Shown here in pieces: positions 42,657 through 52,396 of a stretch of DNA of 64,000 nucleotides. Where the stretch lies: positions 62,001 through 126,000 of the forward strand of contig DATEHU010000021.1 of the NCBI GenBank assembly GCA_035279405.1, written 5' to 3'. Under the pieces are notes generated by a model. The model was not told the DNA's origin, made no database searches, and saw only the letters and a list, made by a program, of their open reading frames with translations. The stretch is from Gammaproteobacteria bacterium (GTDB lineage: Bacteria; Pseudomonadota; Gammaproteobacteria; Natronospirales; REEB76). Every line of letters starts with the position of its first letter. The stretch's first letter is position 1. A program made the position numbers and the translations under genes.

Positions 42657-43958
42657 TCAGGCTTTGTGCAGGCACGCATAATAAAATCCATCCATACCCG
42701 ACTCGCCGGAGAGAATCTGCCGCCCGGGAGGCAACGGCACACCCCAGTGCGCGGCAAGCGGCAGCGCCCGCGCATCGGCATGGGCCGCCAGAAAGTTGTT
42801 CACCTGCGCCGCGTTCTCCTCGACCAGCAGCGAGCACGTGGCGTACAGCAGCTTACCGCCGCCGGCCAGCAGCGGCCAGAGCGCAGCCAGCATACGCGTC
42901 TGCACCGCGACCAAAGCGCTCACCTCTTCAGGACGGCGCCGCGCCTTGATGTCGGGATGGCGACGAATTACGCCCGTGGCGCTGCACGGGGCATCCAGCA
43001 GAATGCGCTCGAACGGCCGGCCATCCCACCAGGTATCCGGGCGCGTCGCATCCGCTACTTCGACCTGCGCGCTCAGCCCCAGGCGCTGCAGATTCTGGTG
43101 AATCTTCTGCACGCGCTGCACGTCGTTGTCGAGCGCCAGCACCTGCGCCTGCGGACAGCGCTCCAGGAGATGGCAGGTCTTGCCGCCGGGCGCGGCGCAG
43201 GCATCCAGCACGCGCAGGCCGACGCTCACTTCGAGCAATTCGGCGGCCAGTTGTGCGGCTTCATCCTGTACCGAAAAATGACCGGCAGCAAAACCCGGCT
43301 GGGTACGCACGTCGAACGGTTCCAGGGCAGTCACGCCGTCGGCGGAAAATCCACATGCCTGTGCGGCGATGCCCGCTGCCGCGAGTTCCGCGAGCAGCGC
43401 CGCGCGCGTACACCGCAGGCGGTTGACACGCAGGGTGAGCGGCGGACGCTGATTGCCGGCCGCGAGAATTTCCCGCCAGTGGTCGGGCCAGTCCTGGCGG
43501 ATGCGCTCCAGCAGCCAGCGCGGATGCGCGTAATACGCAACCTCGTGTTGCGGCAGGTCCGTCATGAGTCGTACCTGCTCGCGCTGGAAGCGCCGCAGCA
43601 CGGCGTTGGCCAACTGCACCGCCCACGGCTTGGACAAGTGCCGGCAGGCTTCGACGGTTTCAGCGATCGCGGCGTGCGGCGGCACGCGCATTTCGCTGAG
43701 CTGGTACAGGCCGAGCAGCAGCAGCGCGTGCAGCTCGGGCTCACGAGCATCGAGCGGGCGCGCCAGCAATCCCGTCAACCAGAACTCCAGACGCGGTTCG
43801 AAGCGCAGCGTGCCGTAGCACAATTCGCGCACCAGCGCCGCGTCGCGCGCCGGATAATCCGGGCGCACGGCTTGACGCAGAGCCTCGTCCAGGCGCGCGC
43901 CCTGCCACACGGTCGCGAGCACCCGGGCGGCGAGCGCGCGCGGCGATTCCCGGCGCAT
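42657..43958 (-). CDS. rsmB: 16S rRNA m5C967 methyltransferase
   Basis: The 433-residue protein has an N-terminal NusB-like RNA-binding domain ('RALAARVLATVWQGARLDEAL') and a C-terminal SAM-dependent methyltransferase. The SAM loop is 'VLDACAAPGGKTCHLLE', motif IV is 'ILLDAPCSATGVIRRHPD' and the catalytic Cys lies in 'YATCSLLVEEN' at Cys375, the same number as in E. coli. It methylates C967 of 16S rRNA. The start overlaps the fmt stop codon by one base. Length matches the family (429-435). Confidence 0.96.
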   Translation of the reverse strand: MRRESPRALAARVLATVWQGARLDEALRQAVRPDYPARDAALVRELCYGTLRFEPRLEFWLTGLLARPLDAREPELHALLLLGLYQLSEMRVPPHAAIAETVEACRHLSKPWAVQLANAVLRRFQREQVRLMTDLPQHEVAYYAHPRWLLERIRQDWPDHWREILAAGNQRPPLTLRVNRLRCTRAALLAELAAAGIAAQACGFSADGVTALEPFDVRTQPGFAAGHFSVQDEAAQLAAELLEVSVGLRVLDACAAPGGKTCHLLERCPQAQVLALDNDVQRVQKIHQNLQRLGLSAQVEVADATRPDTWWDGRPFERILLDAPCSATGVIRRHPDIKARRRPEEVSALVAVQTRMLAALWPLLAGGGKLLYATCSLLVEENAAQVNNFLAAHADARALPLAAHWGVPLPPGRQILSGESGMDGFYYACLHKA

Positions 43959-44890
43959 CAATCGAAGCGCAGACCGGCGAGCGCCCGCGCGCGGTTGAAA
44001 TCCGCCGCGCGCATGCCACGCCCGCCTGCGGGCTGCAACTCAGTGATACGCAGCACGCCCATGCCGGTCGCCACGTCGATGCCGTCGCGATTTGCAGCCA
44101 GCACCGTGCCGGCCGGCCGAATGGCGCTAGTGCCGAGCGCATCAGCTTTCAATATGCGCAGCGGCTCTCCCTGGTGCAGCGTCCAGGCCATGGGCCAGGG
44201 ATTGAAGGCGCGCACCGCACGCGCGAGTTCCGCTGCCGGCCGCGCCCAGTCGAGGTGCGCTTCCGCGCGCGTGAGCTTGGCGGCATACGTAGCGCGCGCA
44301 TCGTCCTGCGGCACAGGATCGAGCGCGGGAAGTTGCGCCAGAACTTGCAGCAATAATTGCGCGCCGAGTTGTGCCAGACGATCGTGCAAGGTGCCGGAGG
44401 TGTCTTGCGCGTTGATGGGCGTGGTGCGTGCGGCATACACCGGACCGGTATCCAGCCCGACCTGCATGCGCATGATGCTCACGCCGGTCTCGGCGTCGCC
44501 CGCGAGCAGCGCACGCTGCATGGGTGCCGCACCACGCCAGCGCGGCAGCAGCGAAGCGTGAATGTTGACGCAGCCGAATTCCGGGATGGCCAGCACCGCC
44601 TGCGGCAGGAGCAAACCGTAGGCCACAACCACTATCACCTGTGGCGCGGCAATTTTTATCTGCGTTTGGGCTTCGGCACTCTTGAGTGAGTCCGGCTGGT
44701 GCACCGGCAGATGCAAGTCAAGCGCGCGTTGTTTCACCGCCGAGGCCGTGAGCTTGCGGCCGCGCCCCGCCGGTCTGTCGGGCTGCGTCCACACGCCCAC
44801 GATTGCATGTCCGGCGGCCGCCAGCGCGTCCAGCGCCGGCAGCGCGAAATCCGGCGTGCCGGCAAACGCAATGCGAAGGGACGTCGTCAT
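43958..44890 (-). CDS. fmt: Methionyl-tRNA formyltransferase
   Basis: The 310-residue enzyme formylates initiator Met-tRNA using 10-formyl-tetrahydrofolate. It starts 'MTTSLRIAFAGTPDFALPAL', carries 'VWTQPDRPAGRGRKL', the catalytic 'CVNIHASLLPRWRGAAP' with Asn and His, and 'GVSIMRMQVGLDTGPVY'. The C-terminal domain has 'IRPAGTVL' and 'ITELQPAGGRGM'. The length is usual (about 315). It lies 34 bp after def and overlaps rsmB, forming the standard def-fmt-rsmB order. Confidence 0.97.
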   Translation of the reverse strand: MTTSLRIAFAGTPDFALPALDALAAAGHAIVGVWTQPDRPAGRGRKLTASAVKQRALDLHLPVHQPDSLKSAEAQTQIKIAAPQVIVVVAYGLLLPQAVLAIPEFGCVNIHASLLPRWRGAAPMQRALLAGDAETGVSIMRMQVGLDTGPVYAARTTPINAQDTSGTLHDRLAQLGAQLLLQVLAQLPALDPVPQDDARATYAAKLTRAEAHLDWARPAAELARAVRAFNPWPMAWTLHQGEPLRILKADALGTSAIRPAGTVLAANRDGIDVATGMGVLRITELQPAGGRGMRAADFNRARALAGLRFD

Positions 44891-44924
44891 GTGCAGCGAA
44901 CCTGAGACCGCCGTGAATGAAAAA

Positions 44925-45458
44925 TCAGATGGCCGGCGCCGCGCCGCGCTCTGCGCTGCGCGCTGCGTGCTGCTCTTTTTCCAGTTTCTTGCGGATGCGC
45001 TTGCGTTTGAGTTCCGACAGGTAATCCACGAACAGCTTGCCGTTGAGGTGATCGATTTCGTGCTGAATGCACACCGCCAACAGGCCGTCGGCGTCGAATT
45101 CCAGTGCCTGGCCGCTGCCGTCCAGGGCACGCACCCGCACGCTGGCCGCGCGCTCAACCTCCTCGAAGACCCCGGGTACTGACAGGCAGCCTTCCTGCAT
45201 GGTCTCGGTTCCGGCGCGTGCCAGGATTTCGGGATTGATGAACACCCGCGGCTCGTTGCCTTTCTCGGACACGTCCACCACGATCAGCCGCTGGTCCACG
45301 CCCACCTGGGTGGCGGCCAGCCCGATGCCCGGGGCGGCATACATGGTCTCGAGCATGTCCGCCGCCAGCCGCTGGATGTCGGCGCTGACGGCCGGGACCG
45401 GCTGGGCCCGGGTGCGCAACCTCGGGTCGGGGAAATGCAGTATGGTGAGCTTGGCCAT
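44925..45458 (-). CDS. def: Peptide deformylase
   Basis: The 177-residue metalloenzyme removes the formyl group from nascent proteins. All three motifs are present: '[11 protein letters not shown]', 'EGCLSVPG' with the metal Cys, and 'QHEIDHLNG' with two metal His and the catalytic Glu. The start at 45458 ('[15 protein letters not shown]') follows the family; the frame extends upstream without similarity. The C-terminal tail after '[17 protein letters not shown]' is a little longer than in E. coli. It is divergent from the LysM gene. Confidence 0.97.
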   Translation of the reverse strand: MAKLTILHFPDPRLRTRAQPVPAVSADIQRLAADMLETMYAAPGIGLAATQVGVDQRLIVVDVSEKGNEPRVFINPEILARAGTETMQEGCLSVPGVFEEVERAASVRVRALDGSGQALEFDADGLLAVCIQHEIDHLNGKLFVDYLSELKRKRIRKKLEKEQHAARSAERGAAPAI

Positions 45459-45525
45459 GGCGTCATCTGTATGGAGCCGGGAGGCCCCGGTATTCAAGGG
45501 GGACGGGGCTAATCCTCATGCACTT

Positions 45526-45553
45526 TTGTATAAAATGCTGCTAAAGTTATGAT
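45526..45553 (+). promoter_or_regulatory. Candidate sigma-70 promoter of the LysM-dprA-smg unit
   Basis: TTGTAT (45526-45531) and TATGAT (45548-45553) are spaced by 16 bp in an AT-rich patch within otherwise GC-rich DNA. The predicted start leaves an approximately 100-nt leader with a GCCTCC/GGAGGC hairpin and a GGAG ribosome binding site before the LysM gene. Confidence 0.5.
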
Positions 45554-45661
45554 GCTATTAAAAAGTTACCCGGTACATCCGCCTCCAGGGAGGCCCGACG
45601 CGGGAGCGGCAAGGGCCTGGAATCCGGAGCGGCAGTCCGGCGAGCCGTGGAGTGAAGTCCG

Positions 45662-46834
45662 ATGAGAAATTATAGCGCGACCCGGTGTTTCACCGTCCTG
45701 TGCCTCGCGGCGCTTCTGACCGCGTGCGCCCACGCTCCGCAAAAGCCGGCGCCGGTTGCGGCTCCGCCGCCCGCACCCGCGCCCGTTCAGGCGCAACCTG
45801 CGGCGCCCGCGCCCCCTCCGGCGATGCAGCCGCAGGCACCGCGTACTTATGTGGTCAAGAAGGGCGACACCCTGTGGGGCATCGCCTCCATGTACCTTCA
45901 GGATCCCTGGCGCTGGCCCGACATCTGGTACGCGAACCCGACCATCAAGAACCCGCACCTTATCTATCCCGGCGACACACTGCTGCTCGGTTCCGTCAAC
46001 GGCCGTCCGAGCCTTACGGTGATGCGCAAGGGCCAGGTGGTGACCGAGGCCACTCCGGCGCCCGCTGCCACCTCGCTGCCGGTGGAAACCCTGCAACCGC
46101 AGGTACGCTACACCGAGCTCAACCGTGCGATTCCGGCGGTGCCGCTCAATTCAATCCGCCCGTTCCTCAGTGGTACGCGCGTGGTGAGCAAGCATGAACT
46201 CGACGACTCCGGTTATCTGCTGCAGGCGCTGGACGGACGGCCGCTGATCGCCGCGGGCAACTCGGTCTACGCACGCGGGCTGAAGCAATCGGAAGGCGGA
46301 CGCTACAGCATTTACCGGCTGGGCGAGAAATACGTGGACCCCGACAACGGTGACACACTGGGCTATCAGGCCACCTACATCGGCGACGGCACGGTGGAGC
46401 GCTGGGGCGATCCGACCAAAGTCCTGCTCACGACCACGGTCCAGGAAGCCATGCCCGGCGACCGGTTCCTGCCGGTCACAACCGAACAGATCAGCCAGGA
46501 TTTCATGCCGCACCCGCCCGCCAAATCCGTGAACGGCAGCATCATCGCCGTGCTCGGCGGCGTGCAGGAAATCGGCCAGTACGAAGTCGTGGTACTGGAC
46601 CGCGGCAGCAACGCGGGCCTCGATCAGGGCACGGTGCTCGGCATCTACAGCCGCGGCAAGAAGGTCAGCGACCCGTATTCCTTCGACGGCCTGAGCGGCT
46701 CGGTCAAACTGCCTGAGGAACGCGAAGGCACGCTGCTGGTGTTCCGCACGTTCCCGACCGTGAGTTACGGCCTGGTGATGGAAGCCAAGAGCGAGATCCA
46801 CCTGTTGGACGTGGTCAAGACCCCGACTCCCTGA
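45662..46834 (+). CDS. LysM domain lipoprotein
   Basis: The 390-residue protein has a lipobox signal ('CLAALLTACAHAP', Cys at residue 22), a Pro/Ala-rich linker of about 35 residues and one LysM domain (about residues 61-110, 'TYVVKKGDTLWGIASMYLQDPWRWPDIW', in pieces). A long C-terminal domain of about 280 residues follows, typical of the large LysM proteins encoded next to dprA in Gammaproteobacteria. It probably binds peptidoglycan from the outer membrane. It is divergent from def, and its stop codon TGA is the only thing separating it from the dprA frame: both are in the same reading frame with 24 bp between the stop and the proposed dprA start. Confidence 0.9.
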   Translation: MRNYSATRCFTVLCLAALLTACAHAPQKPAPVAAPPPAPAPVQAQPAAPAPPPAMQPQAPRTYVVKKGDTLWGIASMYLQDPWRWPDIWYANPTIKNPHLIYPGDTLLLGSVNGRPSLTVMRKGQVVTEATPAPAATSLPVETLQPQVRYTELNRAIPAVPLNSIRPFLSGTRVVSKHELDDSGYLLQALDGRPLIAAGNSVYARGLKQSEGGRYSIYRLGEKYVDPDNGDTLGYQATYIGDGTVERWGDPTKVLLTTTVQEAMPGDRFLPVTTEQISQDFMPHPPAKSVNGSIIAVLGGVQEIGQYEVVVLDRGSNAGLDQGTVLGIYSRGKKVSDPYSFDGLSGSVKLPEEREGTLLVFRTFPTVSYGLVMEAKSEIHLLDVVKTPTP

Positions 46835-46858
46835 TCCGGCAAACGGGGGACACAGGAC

Positions 46859-47983
46859 ATAGACGCACAGGAAGCGACTTTCTGGCTGGCCCTGGTCCGC
46901 GCTCCGGGCCTGGGACCGGCGGGATTTTCGGCGCTGCTGGCACGCTGCGGCACGCCGGGTGGAATTTTCGCCGCGCGCAAACGCGACTTCACCGGTCTGG
47001 GGCTGGGCGCGGATACTCTCCACTGGCTCGAGTCCCCGGACTGGAATGCCGTCGAAAAAGACCAGCGCTGGCTGCAAACCGCCGGTGCCGCACTGCTGCC
47101 CTGCACCGATCCCGCTTACCCGGCGTTGCTCAGGCAAATCGCCGATCCACCGATCGCGCTGTTCCTGCGCGGCGACGTCGCGTTGCTCGACAGCCCGCAG
47201 CTCGCCATCGTCGGCAGCCGCAATCCAAGTGGCGAGGGCCGGCGCAACGCCGAGGAATTTGCTGCTTACCTGGCGCGTTGCGGCCTCACCATCACCTCCG
47301 GCATGGCGCTCGGCATTGACAGCGCCAGTCACCGCGGCACACTCAAAGCCGGCGGCAAAACGCTCGCGGTTTGGGGCACGGGCCTGGACAAGGTGTATCC
47401 GCCTGCGCACCGCGAGCTCGCCGAGCAAATCGCCGCCCAGGGTTTGATCGTGAGCGAATACGCACCCGGCACGCCGCCGCTGCCGCACAATTTTCCGCGT
47501 CGCAATCGCCTCATCAGCGGCCTGTGCGTCGGCACGCTGGTGGTGGAGGCCAACCAGTCGAGCGGCTCGCTGATCACCGCACGCCTCGCCAGCGAACAGG
47601 GCCGCGAGGTGTTTGCAATTCCCGGTTCGATTCACAACCCGCTGGCACGCGGCTGCCACCGACTGATCCGCGAAGGCGCGAAGCTGGTGGAATCCGCGGG
47701 CGACATTCTTGAAGAGCTTGCGCCGCTGCTGAAACTTGAAGCGGCCGTCGCAGAATCAGCGCCGACTGAAACGCTCGCAGCCACCGCAGCCGAAGATCCC
47801 GAATACCGCTTGCTGTTGAATTCGCTCGACTACGCCCCCACCTCCGTCGACGCTTTGGTCGAGCGCACTGGATTGACGCCCGATGTGGTTTCCTCCATGC
47901 TGCTGATGCTCGAGCTTCAGGGCCAGGTGGAAGCCGCGCCGGGTGGCCATTATTCCCGGGTAAACAAGAGGCCTGCGTCATGA
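46859..47983 (+). CDS. dprA: DNA-processing protein DprA (non-standard start)
   Basis: The 374-codon frame encodes an N-terminal helical domain ('FWLALVRAPGLGPAGFSALL'), the Rossmann core with 'AIVGSRNPSGEG', 'SGMALGIDSASHRG', 'VWGTGLDKVYPPAHREL', 'FPRRNRLISGLC' and 'EANQSSGSLITARLA', and a C-terminal winged-helix ('LLNSLDYAPTSVDALVERTG'). DprA loads RecA on incoming single strands during transformation. No ATG, GTG or TTG precedes the conserved N-terminus. The best candidate is ATA at 46859, eight bases after GGGGGA, giving 'MDAQEATFWLALVRAPG'. The first standard start codon (TTG 47126) would delete 89 residues. Either an ATG has become ATA, or translation begins at a rare codon or couples to the LysM stop. 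Confidence 0.88.
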   Translation: MDAQEATFWLALVRAPGLGPAGFSALLARCGTPGGIFAARKRDFTGLGLGADTLHWLESPDWNAVEKDQRWLQTAGAALLPCTDPAYPALLRQIADPPIALFLRGDVALLDSPQLAIVGSRNPSGEGRRNAEEFAAYLARCGLTITSGMALGIDSASHRGTLKAGGKTLAVWGTGLDKVYPPAHRELAEQIAAQGLIVSEYAPGTPPLPHNFPRRNRLISGLCVGTLVVEANQSSGSLITARLASEQGREVFAIPGSIHNPLARGCHRLIREGAKLVESAGDILEELAPLLKLEAAVAESAPTETLAATAAEDPEYRLLLNSLDYAPTSVDALVERTGLTPDVVSSMLLMLELQGQVEAAPGGHYSRVNKRPAS

Positions 47984-48462
47984 TGAAAGAAAACGTGCTT
48001 GACGTACTCATGTACCTGTTCGAGAACTACCTGGATGAGGACGACGAGGACAGCGGCACCGATCGTGAATCACTGACGGTGGAACTGGAACAGGCGGGCT
48101 TCCCCAAAGCCGAAATCAACAAGGCCTTCGACTGGCTGGAAAACCTGGCGAGCAATCCACCGGACGCCGAAACCCGCTTCAACCGACCGGACGCGTTCCG
48201 CGTGTATGCGCCGGTGGAAATCGAGCGTCTGGGCATGGAATGCCGCGGATTCCTGCAGTACCTCGAAAACATCGGCATCCTCGAAGCCGCGCAGCGCGAA
48301 GTGGTCATTGACCGCATCATGGCGCTGGACGGCGACGAAATTGACCTGGAACAGGTGAAATGGATCGCGCTCATGGTGCTGTTCAACCACCCCGGACAGG
48401 AGAATGCCTACGCGCGCATGGAAGACCTGGTGTTCGACGATTCCATCGGCGTGATGCATTAA
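47980..48462 (+). CDS. smg: Smg family protein (DUF494)
   Basis: The 160-residue acidic protein starts 'MMKENVLDVLMYLFENYLD' and has 'ELEQAGFPKAEINKAFDWLE' and 'LDGDEIDLEQVKWIALMVLFNHPG' (in pieces), all typical of Smg/DUF494. Its biochemical role is not known. It overlaps the dprA stop by four bases and precedes topA, the conserved dprA-smg-topA order of Gammaproteobacteria. It is followed by a strong terminator. Confidence 0.93.
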   Translation: MMKENVLDVLMYLFENYLDEDDEDSGTDRESLTVELEQAGFPKAEINKAFDWLENLASNPPDAETRFNRPDAFRVYAPVEIERLGMECRGFLQYLENIGILEAAQREVVIDRIMALDGDEIDLEQVKWIALMVLFNHPGQENAYARMEDLVFDDSIGVMH

Positions 48463-48480
48463 ATTCCGGTTTGTTTTCGC

Positions 48481-48509
48481 ACCGCCGCAGCCGCACTGCG
48501 GCGGTTTTT
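48481..48509 (+). terminator. Intrinsic terminator after smg
   Basis: ACCGCCGCAG and CTGCGGCGGT form a perfect 10-bp stem with loop CCGCA, followed by TTTTG. It lies 18 bp past the smg stop and separates it from topA. Confidence 0.88.
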
Positions 48510-48582
48510 GTTGCCAGGCACCGCGGCAGCCGGGTGCCCGGACTTGCCGTGATACCGGCGTTTGTAGTATTTGTGTATAGAT

Positions 48583-50910
48583 ATGAGTGAAAACCTGGTC
48601 ATCGTCGAATCTCCCGCGAAAGCCAAAACCATCAAGAAATACCTCGGCAAGGGTTTCGAGGTGCTGGCCTCCTACGGCCACGTGCGCGATCTGGTGCCCA
48701 AGGAAGGCGCGGTGGACACCGCCAACGGATTCGCCATGAAGTACGCGCCCATCGAGCGCAATGCCAAGCACGTGGCGGAAATCGCCAAGGAACTGAAGAA
48801 GGCCGACGCGCTGTACCTCGCCACCGACCCGGACCGCGAGGGCGAAGCGATTTCCTGGCACCTCTACGAGATGCTCAAGGACAAGGGCGCGCTCAAGGAC
48901 AAGGACGTGCACCGCGTGGTGTTCCACGAAATCACCCAGCGCGCCGTCAACGAGGCGGTGGCGCATCCGCGCGAGCTGTCCACCGAGCTGGTGAACGCCC
49001 AGCAGGCGCGGCGCGCGCTCGATTACCTTGTGGGCTTCAACCTCTCGCCGCTGCTGTGGAAAAAAATCCGCCGCGGCCTATCCGCGGGCCGGGTGCAATC
49101 GCCGGCGCTGCGCCTGATCGTGGAGCGCGAGGCGGAAATCGACAAATTCAAGAGCGAGGAATACTGGACGCTGGCCGCCAACGCCGAAAAAGACGGCCAG
49201 GCCTTCAGCGCCCGGCTGTACCAGTACGCCGGCAGCAAAGTCGAGCAATTCAGCTTCCGCGACGAAACCTCGGCGCACGCCGCGGAACAGGCCTTGGGAC
49301 TATCCGCGCAGGGCGCACTGCGCGTGATCTCGGTGGCGAAGAAACAGCGCAGACGCAATCCGTCGCCGCCGTTCACCACCTCCACCCTGCAGCAGGAGGC
49401 CTCGCGCAAGCTCGGCTTCGGCGCGCAGCGCACCATGCGCGTCGCGCAGAAACTCTACGAAGGCATTGACCTCAGCGGCGAAGGCCCGGTGGGCCTGATT
49501 TCCTACATGCGCACCGATTCGGTGAATCTCGCGGCCGAAGCCGTGGCGGAAATCCGCGAAGTCATCGCCAGTCGCTTCGGCCCGGATCACTTGCCGTCCG
49601 AACCGAGCGTGTACAAGACCAAATCCAAGAATGCCCAGGAAGCCCACGAGGCCATCCGCCCGACTTCGGCCGCGCGTGCGCCCGAAACCGTCCACGGCAA
49701 GCTCACCGACGAGGAACGCAAGCTTTACGAGCTCATCTGGAAACGCACCATCGCCTGCCAGATGGAACAGGCGGTGTTCGACACCGTGACCGCGGACATG
49801 GATGCGGGTGCCCAGAGCACGTTCCGCGCCACCGGCTCGACGCTGGTAGTGCCGGGATTCATCGCCGTGTATCAGGAAGACCGCGACGACAATGGCGCCG
49901 ACGAGGACAGCGAGATGCGCCTGCCGCCGCTGGCCGAGGGCGACAGCGTCGTGCTGCAGGGCATCCTGTGCGAACAGCACTTCACCGAGCCGCCGCCGCG
50001 TTACACCGAGGCCAGCCTGGTGAAAGCGCTCGAAGAGTACGGCATCGGCCGGCCCTCGACCTACGCCACCATCATTTCCACGCTGCAACAGCGCGAATAC
50101 GTGGAGATGGACAAGAAGCGCTTCAAGCCCACCGATGTGGGCAAGGTGGTGGCCAAGTTCCTCACCGAGCATTTCACCCAGTACGTGGATTACGACTTCA
50201 CCGCCAAGCTCGAAGACGAACTGGACGCGGTGTCGCGCGGCGAGAAGGAATGGGTGCCGGTGATGCGCGAATTCTGGGGCCCGTTCAAGCAACTCGTGGA
50301 CCACAAGGAAGAAAACGTGTCACGCAAGGACGTGACCACGGAGAAGCTCGATGAGAAATGCCCGAAGTGCGGCAAGCCGCTCTCCATCCGCCTGGGACGG
50401 CGCGGGCGCTTCATCGGTTGCACCGGCTACCCGGACTGCGATTACACCCGCAACCTCGACGAGACCGCCGAGCAGGCCGCGCAGCCGGAAAAAATCGAAG
50501 GCCGGCAGTGTCCGCAGTGCGGCTCGGATCTGATCATCCGCCGCGGGCGCTACGGCAAGTTCATCGGCTGCTCGAGTTATCCCAAGTGCAAATACGTGGA
50601 ACCGCTGGAAAAACCCCAGGATACCGGCGTCGAGTGCCCCGAGTGCCATCAGGGCACGTTCCTGAAACGTAAATCGCGCTACGGCAAGATTTTCTATTCG
50701 TGCGCGCGCTATCCGGACTGCAAGTACGCGGTGTGGAACCCGCCCATTGCCCAGCCCTGCCCGCGCTGCGCCTGGCCGATCCTCACCGTGAAGACCACGA
50801 AACGCAAAGGCACCGAACGCGTCTGCCCGCGCAAGGAATGCGGTTTTGCGGAGCCGGCGCCGGAGCTGGCCCCAGCGGTGGAACCCGCAGCGGCGGCCGC
50901 GATTTCTTGA
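48583..50910 (+). CDS. topA: DNA topoisomerase I
   Basis: The 775-residue type IA topoisomerase relaxes negative supercoils. The N-terminal Toprim domain starts 'MSENLVIVESPAKAKTIKKY' and has 'ATDPDREGEAISWHL'. The active-site Tyr308 is in 'LISYMRTDSVNLA', and 'YGIGRPSTYATIISTLQ' lies further on. The C-terminus has four Cys4 zinc modules, starting at 'CPKCGKPLSIRLGRRGRF', 'CPQCGSDLIIRRGRYGKF', 'CPECHQGTFLKRKSRYGK' and 'CPRCAWPILTV'. The start at 48583 follows homologues; four earlier codons are open. It is separated from smg by a terminator, and TTGCCG/TAGTAT with a 15-bp spacer is a weak promoter candidate. Confidence 0.97.
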   Translation: MSENLVIVESPAKAKTIKKYLGKGFEVLASYGHVRDLVPKEGAVDTANGFAMKYAPIERNAKHVAEIAKELKKADALYLATDPDREGEAISWHLYEMLKDKGALKDKDVHRVVFHEITQRAVNEAVAHPRELSTELVNAQQARRALDYLVGFNLSPLLWKKIRRGLSAGRVQSPALRLIVEREAEIDKFKSEEYWTLAANAEKDGQAFSARLYQYAGSKVEQFSFRDETSAHAAEQALGLSAQGALRVISVAKKQRRRNPSPPFTTSTLQQEASRKLGFGAQRTMRVAQKLYEGIDLSGEGPVGLISYMRTDSVNLAAEAVAEIREVIASRFGPDHLPSEPSVYKTKSKNAQEAHEAIRPTSAARAPETVHGKLTDEERKLYELIWKRTIACQMEQAVFDTVTADMDAGAQSTFRATGSTLVVPGFIAVYQEDRDDNGADEDSEMRLPPLAEGDSVVLQGILCEQHFTEPPPRYTEASLVKALEEYGIGRPSTYATIISTLQQREYVEMDKKRFKPTDVGKVVAKFLTEHFTQYVDYDFTAKLEDELDAVSRGEKEWVPVMREFWGPFKQLVDHKEENVSRKDVTTEKLDEKCPKCGKPLSIRLGRRGRFIGCTGYPDCDYTRNLDETAEQAAQPEKIEGRQCPQCGSDLIIRRGRYGKFIGCSSYPKCKYVEPLEKPQDTGVECPECHQGTFLKRKSRYGKIFYSCARYPDCKYAVWNPPIAQPCPRCAWPILTVKTTKRKGTERVCPRKECGFAEPAPELAPAVEPAAAAAIS

Positions 50911-50916
50911 TGCAGC

Positions 50917-51477
50917 ATGGGCGCGCTGCGGTGGCCATTGAAGCGCGCACGCGATGTGATCTGGGGCGGCGGCGTCATCGCCTATCCCACCGAAGCGGTT
51001 TTCGGTCTCGGCTGTGATCCGCTCAATGCCCGGGCCGTGGCGCGGATTTTCGCCATCAAGCAGCGCGCTCCCGCAAAAGGTTTTATCCTGATCGCCGCCG
51101 ATATCGCCCAGCTCGAACCGTTCATGCAATTGGACGCCGCGATGCGCGCCGAAGTACTCAAGACCTGGCCCGGCCCCGTCACCTGGGTGGTGCCCGCGAG
51201 CAAGGGCGTACCCGAATGGCTGAGCGGCGGACGCGACACGCTCGCGGTACGCGTCACCGCCCATCCGGTGGCACGTGCGCTCTGCGAAGCTACCGCCCTC
51301 GCACTGGTATCCACGAGTGCGAACCTGAGCGGCCATGCGCCGCTGCGTTCGCCGCCCACCGTGCGCCGCCTGCTGGGTGACAAAGTGGATTACGTGGTGC
51401 CGGGCACGGTGGGCGCACTGAAAAACCCCACTGAAATCCGCGACGCGCGTACCGGCAAGATTCTGCGCGCCGCATAA
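50917..51477 (+). CDS. tsaC: L-threonylcarbamoyladenylate synthase
   Basis: The 186-residue YrdC/Sua5-fold protein makes threonylcarbamoyl-AMP from threonine, bicarbonate and ATP for the t6A37 modification of ANN-decoding tRNAs. It has '[18 protein letters not shown]', the Lys-x-Arg motif in '[14 protein letters not shown]' and '[14 protein letters not shown]'. It lacks the extra Sua5 domain, so it is the short TsaC form (E. coli 190). It begins 7 bp after topA and runs into hemF 8 bp later, as often seen in Gammaproteobacteria. Confidence 0.95.
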   Translation: MGALRWPLKRARDVIWGGGVIAYPTEAVFGLGCDPLNARAVARIFAIKQRAPAKGFILIAADIAQLEPFMQLDAAMRAEVLKTWPGPVTWVVPASKGVPEWLSGGRDTLAVRVTAHPVARALCEATALALVSTSANLSGHAPLRSPPTVRRLLGDKVDYVVPGTVGALKNPTEIRDARTGKILRAA

Positions 51478-51484
51478 GGATCGC

Positions 51485-52396
51485 ATGACTCAAGAAATCG
51501 ATGTTGCAGCGGTGGAAACCTGGCTGTGCAGTTTGCAGGACAAGATCACCCTGGCCCTGGAAGCGCTCGACGGCAAGGAGAAATTCACCTGCGACCGCTG
51601 GACCCGTGCCGAGGACGGCGGTGGTGAAAGCCGCGTGCTCAAGGCCGGCGCGCTGTTCGAGCAGGCCGGCATCAATTTTTCGAGCGTACGCGGTACGACT
51701 CTGCCGCCTTCCGCCACCGCGCAGCGGCCCGAACTCGCGGGTCGCGCCTGGGAGGCGCTGGGCGTATCACTGGTGCTGCATCCCTGGAACCCCTACGTGC
51801 CGACCACGCACATGAATGTGCGCTTTATCGCGGCCACCCAGGCAGGTGAACCGCCGGTCTGGTGGTTTGGCGGCGGCTTCGACCTCACGCCATATTACGG
51901 CTTTGAAGAGGACGCGCGGCACTGGCATGCGACCGCCCAGGCGGCGTGCGCACCGTTCGGAGCGGATGTGTACCCGCGCTACAAGCAATGGTGCGACGAG
52001 TATTTTTTCATCAAGCACCGCAACGAGGCGCGCGGCATCGGCGGTCTGTTCTTCGACGACCTCAACGCGTGGGAGTTCGATCAATGCTTCGCGTTCCTGC
52101 AAAGCGTGGGCGATCATTTTCTCCCGGCCTATGTGCCCATCGTCGAAAAGCGGCGCGCATTGAAATACGGCGACCGCGAGCGCAACTTTCAGTTGTACCG
52201 CCGCGGCCGCTATGTGGAATTCAACCTGGTGTATGACCGCGGCACGCTCTTTGGTCTGCAATCCGGCGGCCGCGCCGAATCCATCCTCATGTCGCTGCCG
52301 CCGGAAGTACGCTGGGAGCACGATTGGAAACCGGAGCCCGGTTCACCGGAGGCGGAACTGCACGATAAATTTCTCAAGCCCAAAGATTGGGCTTGA
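51485..52396 (+). CDS. hemF: Oxygen-dependent coproporphyrinogen III oxidase
   Basis: The 303-residue enzyme converts coproporphyrinogen III to protoporphyrinogen IX with O2. It has the family blocks '[21 protein letters not shown]' (in pieces), 'HMNVRFI', '[23 protein letters not shown]', '[19 protein letters not shown]' and '[20 protein letters not shown]'. Length matches E. coli HemF (299). An oxygen-dependent enzyme implies aerobic growth. The last codons lie in a 13-bp inverted repeat (52370-52400). Confidence 0.97.
   Translation: MTQEIDVAAVETWLCSLQDKITLALEALDGKEKFTCDRWTRAEDGGGESRVLKAGALFEQAGINFSSVRGTTLPPSATAQRPELAGRAWEALGVSLVLHPWNPYVPTTHMNVRFIAATQAGEPPVWWFGGGFDLTPYYGFEEDARHWHATAQAACAPFGADVYPRYKQWCDEYFFIKHRNEARGIGGLFFDDLNAWEFDQCFAFLQSVGDHFLPAYVPIVEKRRALKYGDRERNFQLYRRGRYVEFNLVYDRGTLFGLQSGGRAESILMSLPPEVRWEHDWKPEPGSPEAELHDKFLKPKDWA

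Noticed and set aside
42666-44561. A 631-codon plus-strand frame.
   Set aside because: It is a shadow of rsmB and fmt, both with complete catalytic motifs on the minus strand.
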